The notes: a model not told the origin generated them from the letters alone. A stretch of 64,000 nt of DNA from Gemmobacter sp. 24YEA27 (GCF_030052995.1 NZ_JASJPW010000001.1:2408001-2472000), one strand, 5' to 3'; counted from the stretch's first letter, positions 47,641 to 57,578 are shown. Numbers and translations are program-made.

Positions 47641-49406
47641 TCGTGAGCCATTCTCCTGGATCGAGATCGACATGGACGGCTGCGGGCGGGTGTTCGGGCA
47701 GGGGGATTGCCCCGCCGCCCTGGGCGTCGGCGATGTGCAGCGCAAGTGCTTCAACACCTTCGCGACCTGCCGGGCAAAAGCCGCGTTCCTGCATGACAAG
47801 GCCTTCCGCACCCTCCGCATCTGCGAGCCTCGGGCGAACCTGCCGAAGGATGGAACGTGGTTCCCGATGCTGCAAAGCGTCTCGGAGGAGCCTGGGCGCG
47901 TGAACATCGCCGGCAGCGATGATGATATGGCCGCGCTAGGCCGCCGCGCCACGATGAAGGCAACGGTATCCGACGCGCCGTATCATGACCGGTTCCTCGA
48001 TCCCTATCAGGCGGAGCGCGTCAGCGGTGCGGCACAGATTGACGAGCCCGGATATGATCCGTCCGCGCGCGGGACGCTGTGGGGCAAGACCGTGGCGCGC
48101 TGGCCCTATTACGCGGGCCGCCCGATCCGCCGCTGCCTCGGCTATCTGGTCAACGGCCAGATCGTGGATGTGAAGAAGCGGCACTATGTGCTGACGAGTC
48201 GCTCTGGCCCCGGCACCAGCGGCAGCGTGTCTTTTGAGGCCGCCGATGTGCTGGATCTGGCAAAGAATGAGAAAGCCGTGGCCCGAAGCCGAGCAACGGC
48301 GCGCTGGCGGAAGCCATGGAAATTGACGCGACCACGCTCACCCTCGTGCCTCCAGGCATCGGCGATGCCGAATACCCGAGCTCAGGCCGGGCCTGCATCG
48401 GGTCTGAAATCGTCACTTTCACCCGCGCGGGTGATGCGGTGACCCTGACCGGGCGCGGGATCGCCCGGACAGCTAAGGCCGGTCACAATGAGGGCGACAC
48501 CTTCCAGCAGGTGCTCTTTTTCGACCGCAAGCGCATCCATGAGATCATTCAGACCCTGCTCGCGGATTATACCACCGTCGATCCGGCCCGCTTCCCGGGC
48601 CCGGAGGATGCCGCGGAGATTATGCGCTGGCTGCCGGGCGTCCTGCTGACCCGGAACATCGTTAAACCCACCGGCGTCGACAGCCTGATCGGCGAGCTGT
48701 CCTTGTTTGGCGTCTCGATATGGCCATCGAACATCCTCAACCGGATCAGGCTCAAGGCAAACCGGCCCGTCGATAATGACGAGATTTTCGACCTTTCGGA
48801 CCGGAACGATATCATCGAGGTCACGCGGAAGGATCGCGACGACAAGCGCCTGACGCAGATCCATGTCCATAGCGTTCTGTCTGACCCGACCAAGGGCAGC
48901 ACCAGCGCCGAGAATTACGACCGCCTGATGGCAACGGTTGATCTTTCGGCACAGGAGGCCTGGGCTTACGGTGAGACCCGTATCCGCAAGATCTACACCG
49001 CCTGGCTGGAAGAGGGCGGCGACAGCATCATCCGCATCTCATCCCTTCGCCTGCTGCGACGCTTCCTCGCAGCCCCGGCACATCTGACGCTCCTGCTGGA
49101 TGAAAAGGACGGCACCATTGATCTTGCCGATGTGCTGCGCCTGTCAACCGATGCCATTCAGGATGAAACGGGAAGGGCGGTCACCAGCCTCTATCAAGTC
49201 ATCGAGCGCTCGGAGCCGGATCCGGGCCACCAGTTCGAGGTCGTGTCTCAGGCCTATCAGTTTGACGGCCGGTTCGGGGTGATCCGCCGAATGGGACGCC
49301 GGCATATTCCGACACGTCTCCCGAGCAGCGTGATCGCTTCATGTTCATCACCGCAAACAGCGCGCCCTGGCTTCCAGACGGCTCGCCTCATTACGAGATT
49401 TTCTGA
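47633..49406 (+). pseudogene. Large tail-tip protein gene with two one-base frameshifts
   Basis: The protein starts MSDREPFSWIEIDMDGCGRV and continues through a Cys-rich region (CPAALGVGDVQRKCFNTFATC). At 48282-48284 (CCC for an expected CCCC) the frame must shift; coding goes on with LAEAMEIDATTLTLVPPG. At 49284-49285 (CC for CCC) a second shift restores NGTPAYSDTSPEQRDRFMF to the stop at 49404-49406. With both bases added the product is 591 residues and its stop overlaps the next ATG (TGATG), as in an intact tail operon. Probably a hub or tip component. Confidence 0.75.
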
Positions 49407-50002
49407 TGATCTATGGCTATGACTACCGGCTCATCACCGAGAGCGAGACTGATCCATATCAGCCGCCGACGACCGACCTTTTTAAGGCACTGGCGAAAAA
49501 CCCCATCGCCATGTTCGAAGGCGCCCAGGGTGCGCCCCGCCTCAGCCTCGGCGCGCTGCCCCGGCTGACAGCCGGCAATCAGATCCGGTCCCGGATCGAT
49601 GCGGAGCAACTCGCTACGGCAACTGGCGTAAGTGTCTTAGCACGCCTTGAAGCGTATTCGTTCGGTATGCTCCAGAGTGGCACTGTCCGGATGAGCTTCT
49701 CTCACCGCAGCAGCGCTGGCTCCGGTGGCTCCGGTGGTGGCAATTGCCAACTGGTGCGCGTCAGGGGCGGCGCCAGCGTGGTCGTTGCGACCTATGTAAA
49801 CACGACGACCTATGCCAATCGCGTCATTGATGTGCCCGTTTTGCCGGGTGACTTGCTGCGGATCGAGGCGACCAGCCCTGTCTCTCCCACCGGTGGCGGC
49901 GGAACTGTGCAGGTTTTCACCTCGAATATCCGCCTCAGCAACGGCGGCGAGGATCTCTGGCCCGGCATTCCGGCACCTTTGGAGGGGATGACCTATGCCT
50001 GA
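49406..50002 (+). CDS. Tail-tip protein (198 aa)
   Basis: Begins MIYGYDYRLITESETDPYQP. A glycine/serine-rich loop (HRSSAGSGGSGGG) lies in a beta-rich body. The start overlaps the previous stop by one base. Role inferred from position. Confidence 0.6.
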   Translation: MIYGYDYRLITESETDPYQPPTTDLFKALAKNPIAMFEGAQGAPRLSLGALPRLTAGNQIRSRIDAEQLATATGVSVLARLEAYSFGMLQSGTVRMSFSHRSSAGSGGSGGGNCQLVRVRGGASVVVATYVNTTTYANRVIDVPVLPGDLLRIEATSPVSPTGGGGTVQVFTSNIRLSNGGEDLWPGIPAPLEGMTYA

Positions 50003-50330
50003 ATATCGCAACGCTGAGCAAACGGTGATCTTCTGGCCGGGCGCCCCGGGCGGGCGCGATCTGGTGTTGGAGCCGGGGCATCCGCTCTGGACTGCGGCGG
50101 TCGCGGCGGGGGTGGAGCCCTTTGTCGTGCCAGCAGCAGATCCATGGGTTGCGCTGCGCGCCGAGCGTGACCGCCGCCTCGCGTGGTCCGACCCTCGCGC
50201 GCTGCCGGACTTCCCCCAGACTGAGGCCTCGCGCGCTGCATGGCTGGCCTACCGCCAGGCGCTCCGCGATCTGCCTGACGTGACGACTGACCCGCTGGCC
50301 GCTGTTTGGCCCGAGCCCCCGCAGGGCTGA
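49995..50330 (+). CDS. Tail-fibre assembly-like protein (APC/XkdW-type)
   Basis: 111 residues. The C-terminal half WVALRAERDRRLAWSDPRAL and WLAYRQALRDLP matches the short helical domain of phage tail-assembly chaperones that sit next to fibre genes. Followed by a terminator and the SGNH tail gene. Confidence 0.7.
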   Translation: MPEYRNAEQTVIFWPGAPGGRDLVLEPGHPLWTAAVAAGVEPFVVPAADPWVALRAERDRRLAWSDPRALPDFPQTEASRAAWLAYRQALRDLPDVTTDPLAAVWPEPPQG

Positions 50331-50356
50331 CCTTTCGCACAATCCGATCTGACACC

Positions 50357-50380
50357 CCCCGCCGCGTGCGGGCTTTTTTA
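50357..50380 (+). terminator. Late-region terminator 1
   Basis: The stem CCCGC/GCGGG is followed by CTTTTTT. Preceded by CACAATCCGATCTGACA, which recurs in terminator 2. Confidence 0.7.
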
Positions 50381-50392
50381 CGTGGATATGCC

Positions 50393-52494
50393 ATGGCTTT
50401 GACCACCATCATCACGGGCCGCGTGCCAATCACGACTGATCGCCCTTTCAAGGCGGCAGAGCTGGTATTCACGTTGTCGGACTGGGATAAGGCCGGCGCT
50501 GATATCTTCCCGCCGGCTGCTGTGCGATCCGTGTTGCTGACGGCTGACGGGACGATCCCGGTTGGTTTCGCTCTGTGGCGAAACTCAGCGGGGGCACGCA
50601 GCACCACATATCACGTCACGGCTCGCTGGACCGAAGATGACAGGCAACGCCAGGCGATACCGCGTGAAGTGCTGCTTGGTAAGATCTACCTGACCGGCCC
50701 CGGTCCTGTCGCCCTTGCCGACCTTCTGGCAATCCCGGCCCCTGTGCCGACCGTGCCGGATGCGGTGGCGCAGGCGCTTGGGGGGCTGCGGCCTCGAAGG
50801 CTGATGCTGAACGGGCGGAGGGGTTCCGCGACGAAGCCGCCACCTCCGCCGCACAGGCCGCGCTGTTTGACGGCCCATGGCTCAAAAACATGGCGACGCT
50901 CATCGCGGATACCACCCTGACCATGACGCCCGGCACCCCATCCAGCGTAACGGCAGGTACCATCGTCAGGATCAAAGAAGAGGGCCTGTCCTTTGAGGTG
51001 CTGGCCTCTGGCGGGGAGATCCTGACGCCGGGCGGGGTGCGCTTGCGGGCGGTGACCACGGGTCTTGTGCGTCAGGTCGAGGCCTATAACGTACCGGCTT
51101 CTGCCAATGCTGATGCAGCGTTCACGCGCATGGAGGCGCGTGTCAGCGGACAGGTGATCGACCTCGGCGGACGGACGTATCAGGTCGCAGCGCTGCCGGC
51201 GGGCAATAAATACGTCAACGGTTTTTTCACCTTGGGTGGTCTGACCCGCTCAACTCTGGTGCTGGGTGAGCTGGATGACGCCCCTGCGGCAGTCTGGCGC
51301 TTCGGCGGGCAGATCGCACAGCTGGCCCGCGCGCTTGGTGACCCCTTCCGCCAGTACCTGAAAATCAGCCTTCTGGGCGACAGCATCACCTGGGGCCAGA
51401 CGCTTCCCGAGAATGGCGCGGACGCCCCGCGCGATGCCACCGGTTCGGATGCCAGGAACCTTTACAACACGGCCTCCTGGGCCAATGAGCTTAAGCGCTG
51501 GATCGGGCAGCAGTATGCGAACGGGGCCGCGCCGGTTCTGTCGAATTGGCCCGCCAGCCCCTCGGGCGAAAGCATCGCGACCTTCTCGCGCACGGATGGG
51601 GTATTCCCGGCCGGGCCGAAATTCACTGTCACCATCACCGGGGGCAGCTTTACGCAGCAGACCCTTTACAACGCCGCCTATCCCTATGGCGCACAGCATA
51701 GGTTTACTGACGGATCTGGCGGGGGCAGTTCGGGCAAATATGCCTTCAAGATGACGGGCAAAGAGTTCACGTTCTGCTTTGCTGCACTGGCCTCCGGCTG
51801 TCTTGATTATACGGTCTGGGTCAATGGGGTGCAGCTTGGCGGTGTCTATTCAACCACGCTGGGCGAGGATGGCAATACCGCGCTCACCCGCCGCCACCAC
51901 GCCTTGCCCGCCTATACCGTCGATGCGAATATCGAGATCCGCACGGTGAACAATGCCGGGGCCGGGGCGACACAGTCGCTTTACACCTATGCCATCGAGT
52001 TCCGCCGCCAGATCGTGATTTCCAATCAGGGGATCAACGGCACGTCCTTTATGACCTATCGCAACAACATGCTGACCTCGGGCGGCCATGGCGATGGTCT
52101 GGCGGTTGATGCCGAGGACGGGTTTATCTTCATCCAGCTCGGGACCAATGACCGAGGCAAGCGCCCGGACCTGTCCTACACCCTGTCCGAGGCGCGCGGA
52201 CATGCGCAGGCGCTGATCGACACGGTGAAAACCCTCTCGCCCACCGCCAAACTGATCATGATGTGCGCCAACCGCCCGACGCTGGACGGCCCGCCGGACT
52301 TCAAATGCACGATGGGCGACATTCGACAGATGCTGCTGGAGGCGGCGCAGGATAACACGCTGGATCTGATCGACAACTATGCGCCTTTTGTGCGCGCGGA
52401 TGCGGACAAATTCCTCGCGGATAAGCTCCATCCCAACCGCCCTGGCCATGGGCTGCTAGGCCGCAATGTGATCAACGCCATCCGGGGCATGTGA
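50393..52494 (+). pseudogene. SGNH-hydrolase tail protein, one-base frameshift
   Basis: The N-terminal part starts MALTTIITGRVPITTDRPFK. At the G run 50780-50785 one G is missing: seven Gs would give ALGGAAASKADAERAEGFRDEAATS and join the long downstream frame. The repaired product is 700 residues. The middle part carries a beta domain (SSVTAGTIVRIKEEGLSFE), and the C-terminal SGNH domain has the catalytic blocks LGDSITWG (about residue 330), LGTNDRG and DKLHPNRPGH. Such esterase domains on tails deacetylate surface polysaccharide. A degraded relative lies at 30692. Confidence 0.8.
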
Positions 52495-52520
52495 TCCTTC
52501 CGACAATCCGACCTGACATG

Positions 52521-52542
52521 CCCCGCCTCGCGCGGGCTTTTT
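52521..52542 (+). terminator. Late-region terminator 2
   Basis: CCCGC/GCGGG stem followed by CTTTTT. Preceded by GACAATCCGACCTGACATG, nearly the same lead-in as terminator 1. From here to 52751 there is only a second hairpin (52582-52616) and no gene I can support. Confidence 0.7.
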
Positions 52543-52751
52543 CATGCGCAATAGTCCAGAGCGCCTCACTGAAAAGCTGAGCGGCGGGAGGGCTTTTGGG
52601 GGTGCCGCTCCCGCCTTGTCGCATTGCCCCGACCGGCCAGGGAACCTCGGGGCAGCGCGTCGGCACCGGATTGAGCCCTGCCGACATGCACAGTGTGCCC
52701 GCTCCGACCTTCTCCCGATATTCGTGAAATCCCGTAGCGCTGGAGGCGCCT

Positions 52752-53078
52752 TTGACTGATCTTCCCCCGCCCGATCCCGGCCTGATTGCAACCATCAACC
52801 AATTCATCGGCGGGGCCGCGACTGCGCTGTTAGCCGCGTTCTCCGGTCGCGCGATGTATCACGCGGGCGAGGTCCGGGCCCGGCGCCGACCGATCCTGTC
52901 CTATGACCTCGTTTGGGAAATCCCGACCGCCGTGGGCATGGCCATCGCCGGGGATGCGCTCGGCGCCTATATGGGCCTCTCGCGTGAGGTCACGGTCGGG
53001 CTGATCGCGGTCCTGTCCTATCTCGGCCCGCGCGGTGCCGGGGCGATGGTGGAGCGGTGGGCCAGCCGGAAGGGGTGA
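52752..53078 (+). CDS. LydA-type phage holin
   Basis: 108 residues from a TTG start with GGAGG at 52742-52746. Membrane segments: LIATINQFIGGAATALLAAF, then VGMAIAGDALGAYMGL and VTVGLIAVLSYLG. This is the LydA/holin-superfamily pattern. It would permeabilise the inner membrane at lysis. It is separated from the endolysin by the cargo block, which is unusual. Confidence 0.75.
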   Translation: MTDLPPPDPGLIATINQFIGGAATALLAAFSGRAMYHAGEVRARRRPILSYDLVWEIPTAVGMAIAGDALGAYMGLSREVTVGLIAVLSYLGPRGAGAMVERWASRKG

Positions 53079-53158
53079 CGCGAAGAGCCCTTAGCTGCCC
53101 TTGGTCCTGAAGACACGATGCGGCATAGCTTGGGCTTTCGCAATATGCCGGTGTCACA

Positions 53159-53902
53159 TTGAACAGCGAAACGCTTCTGCTCTCGATAGCATTTCTGATC
53201 ACCGCATTGGTCTATGCAGCGGTCGGGCAGGCCGGGGCATCGGGATACATCGCCATCATGGGTTTGGCTGGCTTTGGACCGCTTGCCATGAAAACGACCG
53301 CGCTTTCTCTGAACCTGTTGGTTGCAGGTATCGGCACCGCCCTGTTTCTTAGGGCGGGGCGACTGTCATGGCGAAATGTATGGCCCTTTGCCATTCTAGG
53401 GTTCCCCTTTTCGATGCTGGGTGGCGCACTCCACCTGCCCGAGCGCGTCTATTTCCCGCTTGTCGGGGTGGTTCTGATCTTTTCCGCGTTTCAGATGGCC
53501 CGCACAGCGTTCTTGGACAAAACTGCGGGAGCGGATGCACCCGCCACGCCGCCGTTCTCGGCAGCCCTCGCAATCGGGGCTGTCATCGGGTTCATTTCAG
53601 GGACGACAGGAACCGGGGGCGGCGTGTTCCTCGCGCCGATCATCCTGACGATGAATTGGGGCACGGCTCGGCAAACTGCCGCCACCACTGCTGTCTACAA
53701 TTTCATAAATTCCTTCGCGGCGTTGATCGGGGCCATTGCCGCTTGGGATCAAATCCCCTCAACCCTCCCGGCGTGGCTGGTTGCTGTCGCAGTCGGCGGC
53801 ACCGTCGGTGCCTATATTGGTAGTCGCTATCTCTCTGACCGCTGGTTGCGTGGGATACTGTCGATCCTGCTGCTCATGACTGGCATCAAGCTCGTCTTTT
53901 GA
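53159..53902 (+). CDS. TauE/SafE-family (TSUP) membrane exporter
   Basis: 247 residues with about eight membrane helices. The family's paired motifs are present (VYAAVGQAGASGYIAIMGLAG; GAVIGFISGTTGTGGGVFLAP). TSUP proteins move sulfite, sulfoacetate or related organosulfur anions. The start must be TTG 53159, because the first helix lies upstream of the first ATG, and no ribosome site is evident. It is a non-phage gene within the prophage, and the first repeat of the cassette-like array begins 3 bp after its stop. Confidence 0.85.
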   Translation: MNSETLLLSIAFLITALVYAAVGQAGASGYIAIMGLAGFGPLAMKTTALSLNLLVAGIGTALFLRAGRLSWRNVWPFAILGFPFSMLGGALHLPERVYFPLVGVVLIFSAFQMARTAFLDKTAGADAPATPPFSAALAIGAVIGFISGTTGTGGGVFLAPIILTMNWGTARQTAATTAVYNFINSFAALIGAIAAWDQIPSTLPAWLVAVAVGGTVGAYIGSRYLSDRWLRGILSILLLMTGIKLVF

Positions 53903-53905
53903 CCG

Positions 53906-54002
53906 GCAGCTTTGTCCGCATAGCTGCCACCGCCGCCCTGGTCCCGCGCGGCGGGCAGTGCCAAGCCGTCAGGATCGACGCGAATAGCCCATTGCGGTCA
54001 CT
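53906..54002 (+). repeat. Cargo repeat R1
   Basis: Begins TTTGTCCGCATAGCTGCC and ends GTCAGGATCGACG, then AGCCCATTGCGGTCACTG. Follows the TSUP gene. Confidence 0.65.
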
Positions 54003-54073
54003 GAATGTTGAAGCGATATGCTATCTGCCGAGATCGGCCACAGTATTGGGTCGCAAGGTTTGTGAGGAAATTC

Positions 54074-54589
54074 ATGCAGTGGCAGGCGGTAAAGCTTCGG
54101 ACTGAGCGACTGCGGATAAAGCCGTTTTCGCCCGATGACGCTGACGAAGCCTTCATTGAGCTGACCCCGTCCTTGACGCGCTTCATGTCGTTCGATCCAC
54201 CGCCTTCGCGAGCTGCATTCGAGACCGTGTGGAAAGCATGGCTGAAGACGATTGAGGATGGCTCGGATCTGACCTTTGTTCTCCGTCTGCGCGACACCCG
54301 CCGGTTCATAGGTTTGGCTGGATTGCACAATACCGGCTCTGCCGAGCCCGAGCTCGGCATTTGGGTGGCGGAAAGAGAACATGGTAACGGCTATGGGCGA
54401 GAAGCCGTCCATGGTGTAGCGCGGTGGGGTGCTACGGCTTTTGGTGCGATTGCGTTTCGCTATCCTGTTGCCGTGGCGAACAGCCCAAGTCGACGCTTGG
54501 CAGAAGCACTGGGCGGGCTGGAAATCGGCAATGAGACGGCGCCCAAATATGAGTCGGTCATCTATAGAATACCGTCGGTCGGCTTGTAG
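54074..54589 (+). CDS. GNAT-family N-acetyltransferase
   Basis: 171 residues from ATG 54074 (GAGGA upstream). Typical RimJ/RimL-type start (LRTERLRIKPFSPDDADE), and the acetyl-CoA loop as EREHGNGYGREAVHG. Substrate unknown. The frame is open further upstream, but that part lies in repeat R1. Confidence 0.85.
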   Translation: MQWQAVKLRTERLRIKPFSPDDADEAFIELTPSLTRFMSFDPPPSRAAFETVWKAWLKTIEDGSDLTFVLRLRDTRRFIGLAGLHNTGSAEPELGIWVAEREHGNGYGREAVHGVARWGATAFGAIAFRYPVAVANSPSRRLAEALGGLEIGNETAPKYESVIYRIPSVGL

Positions 54590-54642
54590 AGTTTGGAACT
54601 ACTCTACCTCTAGCATCCAGCTTACTAGAACAGGTCTTGAGC

Positions 54643-54740
54643 GTCAGCTTCGTCCCGCATAGCCGCCGCCATTGGCCCGGTCCAACGCCGCTGGCGGGGC
54701 GGGCGGTCAGATCGACGCTCAGAGCCCATTGCGGACGTTC
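54643..54740 (+). repeat. Cargo repeat R2
   Basis: TTCGTCCCGCATAGCCGCC at the start; GTCAGATCGACGCTCAGAGC then CCATTGCGGACGTTC at the end. The inner part can fold into a GC-rich hairpin. Confidence 0.7.
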
Positions 54741-54785
54741 CTGACCCGAGAGAAGCTGTGCAGAGCACAAGATTAGGGTGGGTCG

Positions 54786-55106
54786 ATGTTTGCAATCTGG
54801 GCGGATGGAAAACTAATCGGGCGGTCAGTACTGGAATTTGGAGATCCGCCGATGGGCGTGGCTTACGGGAAATTCATCGCCACCACGAATTTTCCCGCGT
54901 TCCATGACACGCATCCTCCTGAGGATTTCGGCGACAAACTACCATCACTTCGCTGGGAAGGTGGGCTTTCAGTTAGCACGGAAGGAGGGGACTTGCTGGA
55001 CTGCGTTGCCGTGGCACTGCTCGCATATGATATGCCCGAAGCATGGGAGTATGAAGTGACCGTACTGGGCATTTCTTCGCCGCATTACGCCGACCTGTTT
55101 CCGTGA
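54786..55106 (+). CDS. Unknown cargo protein (106 aa)
   Basis: Starts MFAIWADGKLIGRSVLEFGD. Single folded domain (PPMGVAYGKFIATTNFPAF, DLLDCVAVALLAYDMPEAWE). It has the size and style of small immunity-type proteins, but I do not recognise the family. Confidence 0.6.
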   Translation: MFAIWADGKLIGRSVLEFGDPPMGVAYGKFIATTNFPAFHDTHPPEDFGDKLPSLRWEGGLSVSTEGGDLLDCVAVALLAYDMPEAWEYEVTVLGISSPHYADLFP

Positions 55107-55158
55107 CATGTTGCAGCCTACGAGAAAAGCTTCGGGACAGGTGGTCAGTGACTACTCT

Positions 55159-55250
55159 AATCGCAAAGCTGCGAGGGTTGGTCCGGTCCAGTGCTACTGA
55201 CCGAGCCAAGCGGCCCGGATCGTAGCCCGGAGCCCGTTGCTCTGAGACTG
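55159..55250 (+). repeat. Cargo repeat R3 (degenerate)
   Basis: Recognisable by GGTCCGGTCCAGTGCT, CGGCCCGGATCG and GAGCCCGTTGC; the ends have drifted. The rest of the gap 55107-55404 is AT-rich. Confidence 0.4.
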
Positions 55251-55315
55251 TACATAAAACAGAGTTTCACTACGCAGTTCCGCATCGTACGATTTCTTGA
55301 TTCGCCGCCAATATC

Positions 55316-55405
55316 ATGAAAGGTAAGCACGTGGAGAAATATTGTATTGAAGAAGCCATATCTAAAGAATCAGAAAGAGGGTATAATTTTAATGAGAGCC
55401 CATAA
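55316..55405 (+). CDS. Possible 29-residue leader or remnant ORF
   Basis: MKGKHVEKYCIEEAISKESE and nine more residues. Its TAA shares a base with the next ATG (TAATG). No ribosome site seen. AT-rich like the gene it precedes. Confidence 0.3.
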   Translation: MKGKHVEKYCIEEAISKESERGYNFNESP

Positions 55406-55758
55406 TGACAAATGATCCAGAGGTGGATGGATGGCGTCGTTTGGATGAAACGATAATCGAAAAAATATATTGCGGCGCTACTCTAAAATTTAAAACGAAT
55501 GACTCTGGTCCACACGATCAGTACCAGTTCGCAATGGCCCTGAAACTGGATGGAAATCACCAGCTCATGTTCGTATCGCTTGAAGGGCAAAACTGGGCGC
55601 ATGGGCCTTTTCCCCTTCCCCCAGAGTCAAACGATGAGACGGGGCCTTACACGGTTTCGATTAATTGGCTGAAAAATAATCTATCTGTAATAGCAAAAAT
55701 TGACGACGCCGGAGATGTCTGGCTGACTGAGGGGATTTATCCAATCCCACATGTATAA
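55405..55758 (+). CDS. Unknown AT-rich cargo protein (117 aa)
   Basis: MTNDPEVDGWRRLDETIIEK; beta-rich, ending DDAGDVWLTEGIYPIPHV. Its codon use and base composition differ sharply from the GC-rich surroundings, a sign of separate origin. No family recognised. Confidence 0.6.
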   Translation: MTNDPEVDGWRRLDETIIEKIYCGATLKFKTNDSGPHDQYQFAMALKLDGNHQLMFVSLEGQNWAHGPFPLPPESNDETGPYTVSINWLKNNLSVIAKIDDAGDVWLTEGIYPIPHV

Positions 55759-56018
55759 AAATACATCGCGAAGCAGAAGCTTGGGAGTTCGCCACCTCTC
55801 TGATCTGGGGGGACTGCATCTTAATATTTCTCGCCAGCGGTGGGGAATGTAGATCTCGTGTCCGTCGCCACCCGATGGCACGCGTTTGCGCCAGAATCGT
55901 CAAGAGGACCGAACTCTTCTTGGTGCCTTGTTCTTGAAAGGCACCTTGCTATCCGCCCTGCAACAAGCAGGATATGGAAAATATGCAAAGCGAAAAAATG
56001 CCGACTTGTTCGTAAGCG

Positions 56019-56124
56019 GTGTCCGCTTCCCACCTTCCAGCACAGCTGCCACGGGCGGCCCGGTCCAGCACTGCTGGATCGACCGGGCTGCATGATCGAC
56101 GTTCAGAGCCCACTGCGGTCATTG
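56019..56124 (+). repeat. Cargo repeat R4
   Basis: Begins GTGTCCGCTTCC; its centre is a strong hairpin (CCCGGTCCAGCA/TGCTGGATCGACCGGG); ends GATCGACGTTCAGAGCCCAC then TGCGGTCATTG. The DNA between 55759 and 56018 holds no gene I can support. Confidence 0.7.
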
Positions 56125-56168
56125 ACCAGATAAGCGTCACAGGGCAGCGTGCACCCAAAGGAGCCGAG

Positions 56169-56861
56169 ATGCAAATGTCTTCTTTCTCATACCCAACGCG
56201 CGACGAAGTGCCTTATCTCGAATGGTTTAGCCCGCACTTCACTTCTGTTTTCATTGCTTTGACCCCTTTCATCAGAGACGCTGATGGGGAACCGTATCGC
56301 GACGGCAGTTGGACGCCCCCCGAGGTCATAGGGCGAGCCAAAACGTGCGGGAAGGAATGTGCTGTTACGTGGGCCGACGTCGCATCTCAGTGTGGCTTTA
56401 AATCGCTCTCAGCTGTCAATCAGGCACTCCGACTGACCGGATCTAAGCGCATCGACCCTGAATATGCTTCGATTGAGAACACTGAAGTTCTGCTGAAATA
56501 TTGCCGAGAGGGCCACCTCTATCCACCTGATGAGGGCTATCCATCTCCCCCTTTCGAGTGGTCTTTAGCCGACTTTTGCAGAGCTGCAGGTCAAGACACT
56601 CTCGTCGCCGGGAACAGTCATGGAGCGAGCCAAGTCCAACTACCGGTCTCGAAGCTTACTGATCCAGAGCAAACCAACGAGTTTTCTGAATTCGCCGCGT
56701 TAGACAATTCATTCTACGTTGTGATCTATACGGACTACCATTACTGGCTCATCTGCCAGACTGCAGGATCGCTTTCCAAGGTGCGGCCAGATGAATTCTT
56801 CGAAGGTTTCTACGCGAGTACCACGACAAACGATTTCTGGGGAATTGAAAAAACAAGATAA
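56169..56861 (+). CDS. Unknown cargo protein (230 aa)
   Basis: MQMSSFSYPTRDEVPYLEWF from ATG 56169, with AAAGGAG 6 nt upstream. Aromatic-rich, with FYVVIYTDYHYWLICQT and a C-terminal FEGFYASTTTNDFWG. The style resembles DUF2711-like or immunity proteins, but I make no assignment. The longer frame begins inside R4. Confidence 0.6.
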   Translation: MQMSSFSYPTRDEVPYLEWFSPHFTSVFIALTPFIRDADGEPYRDGSWTPPEVIGRAKTCGKECAVTWADVASQCGFKSLSAVNQALRLTGSKRIDPEYASIENTEVLLKYCREGHLYPPDEGYPSPPFEWSLADFCRAAGQDTLVAGNSHGASQVQLPVSKLTDPEQTNEFSEFAALDNSFYVVIYTDYHYWLICQTAGSLSKVRPDEFFEGFYASTTTNDFWGIEKTR

Positions 56862-56865
56862 AGCG

Positions 56866-56958
56866 AATGGTCGCTTCGTCCGCATAGCTACCGCTGCTGG
56901 CCCGGTCCAGCCCTGCGGGCGGGACGCCGCGTCAGGATCGACGCACAGAGCGGACGCT
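56866..56958 (+). repeat. Cargo repeat R5
   Basis: AATGGTCGCTTCGTCCGCAT at the start; GTCAGGATCGACGCACAGAG then CGGACGCTTTC at the end. Begins 5 bp after the 56169 gene. Confidence 0.7.
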
Positions 56959-56964
56959 TTCAGG

Positions 56965-57483
56965 TCAGATTTCAAAATCCAGATCGATCAATCGATTCTT
57001 AAGTTCTGGATCGAGGTTGATGAGAACAGTGGCAAGCGCTGGATCGCCTTTCGCAATGGCTTGGGCTGCAAGCGCCGAGCGAAGTGTTGGCTCATCCCAG
57101 GCATCACTTTTATGCATGTGAGCGCATTCCATCAGTCTCGATATCGCCGATGAATAGGCGCCGCTCAAGTCGGCACTCATCTGTGGCCCTGAACCTCGCC
57201 AGCGCGACAACTCAATACTTACCGGTAGCAGGTAGAAGCCAAAATCTATCGGCCCTTCCACCTCGCATCCGATCCGAACAATGTGCGGCAAGGCTGCGTA
57301 AGATGCATCGTAAACGTCGTCCTGATGGCACAGCCGGGACCATAACTGCTCCCATATCTCTTCACTCTTCGGCTCAGAGGGTCCAGGGCTAACCGCCAGT
57401 CGGTGCAGCAGGTTTGGAACATCTGCGGCGGAGCCATATGCATCTGACAGCTTTGCCCAGTGAGCGCTTTCTAATGGCAGCAC
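56965..57483 (-). CDS. Unknown cargo protein, reversed orientation (172 aa)
   Basis: MLPLESAHWAKLSDAYGSAA. Contains WSRLCHQDDVYDASYAALPH, a motif of a widespread helical-repeat family often met near toxin/immunity loci. Helical throughout. The only cargo gene on the minus strand; R5 follows its stop and R6 lies before its start. Confidence 0.6.
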   Translation of the reverse strand: MLPLESAHWAKLSDAYGSAADVPNLLHRLAVSPGPSEPKSEEIWEQLWSRLCHQDDVYDASYAALPHIVRIGCEVEGPIDFGFYLLPVSIELSRWRGSGPQMSADLSGAYSSAISRLMECAHMHKSDAWDEPTLRSALAAQAIAKGDPALATVLINLDPELKNRLIDLDFEI

Positions 57484-57540
57484 CTATCATCTCCACGATA
57501 CTTCTAGCGACCAATATGGGCATTCTCCCAAGCGAGATGC

Positions 57541-57578
57541 AATGTCCGCTTCGTCCCGCATAGCTGACCCTCGCCACA
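57541..57578 (+). repeat. Cargo repeat R6 (5' part only)
   Basis: AATGTCCGCTTCGTCCCGCA, then TAGCTGACC; the rest is missing where phage DNA resumes with a terminator. Confidence 0.6.

Noticed and set aside
49995..50607. Minus-strand frames over the tail-assembly gene (for example 49993-50607)
   Set aside because: Arginine/proline-rich shadow sequence running against the coupled plus-strand tail genes.
52544..52759. 71-codon frame directly after late terminator 2
   Set aside because: Starts within the terminator tail, has no ribosome site, and shows shadow-like composition.
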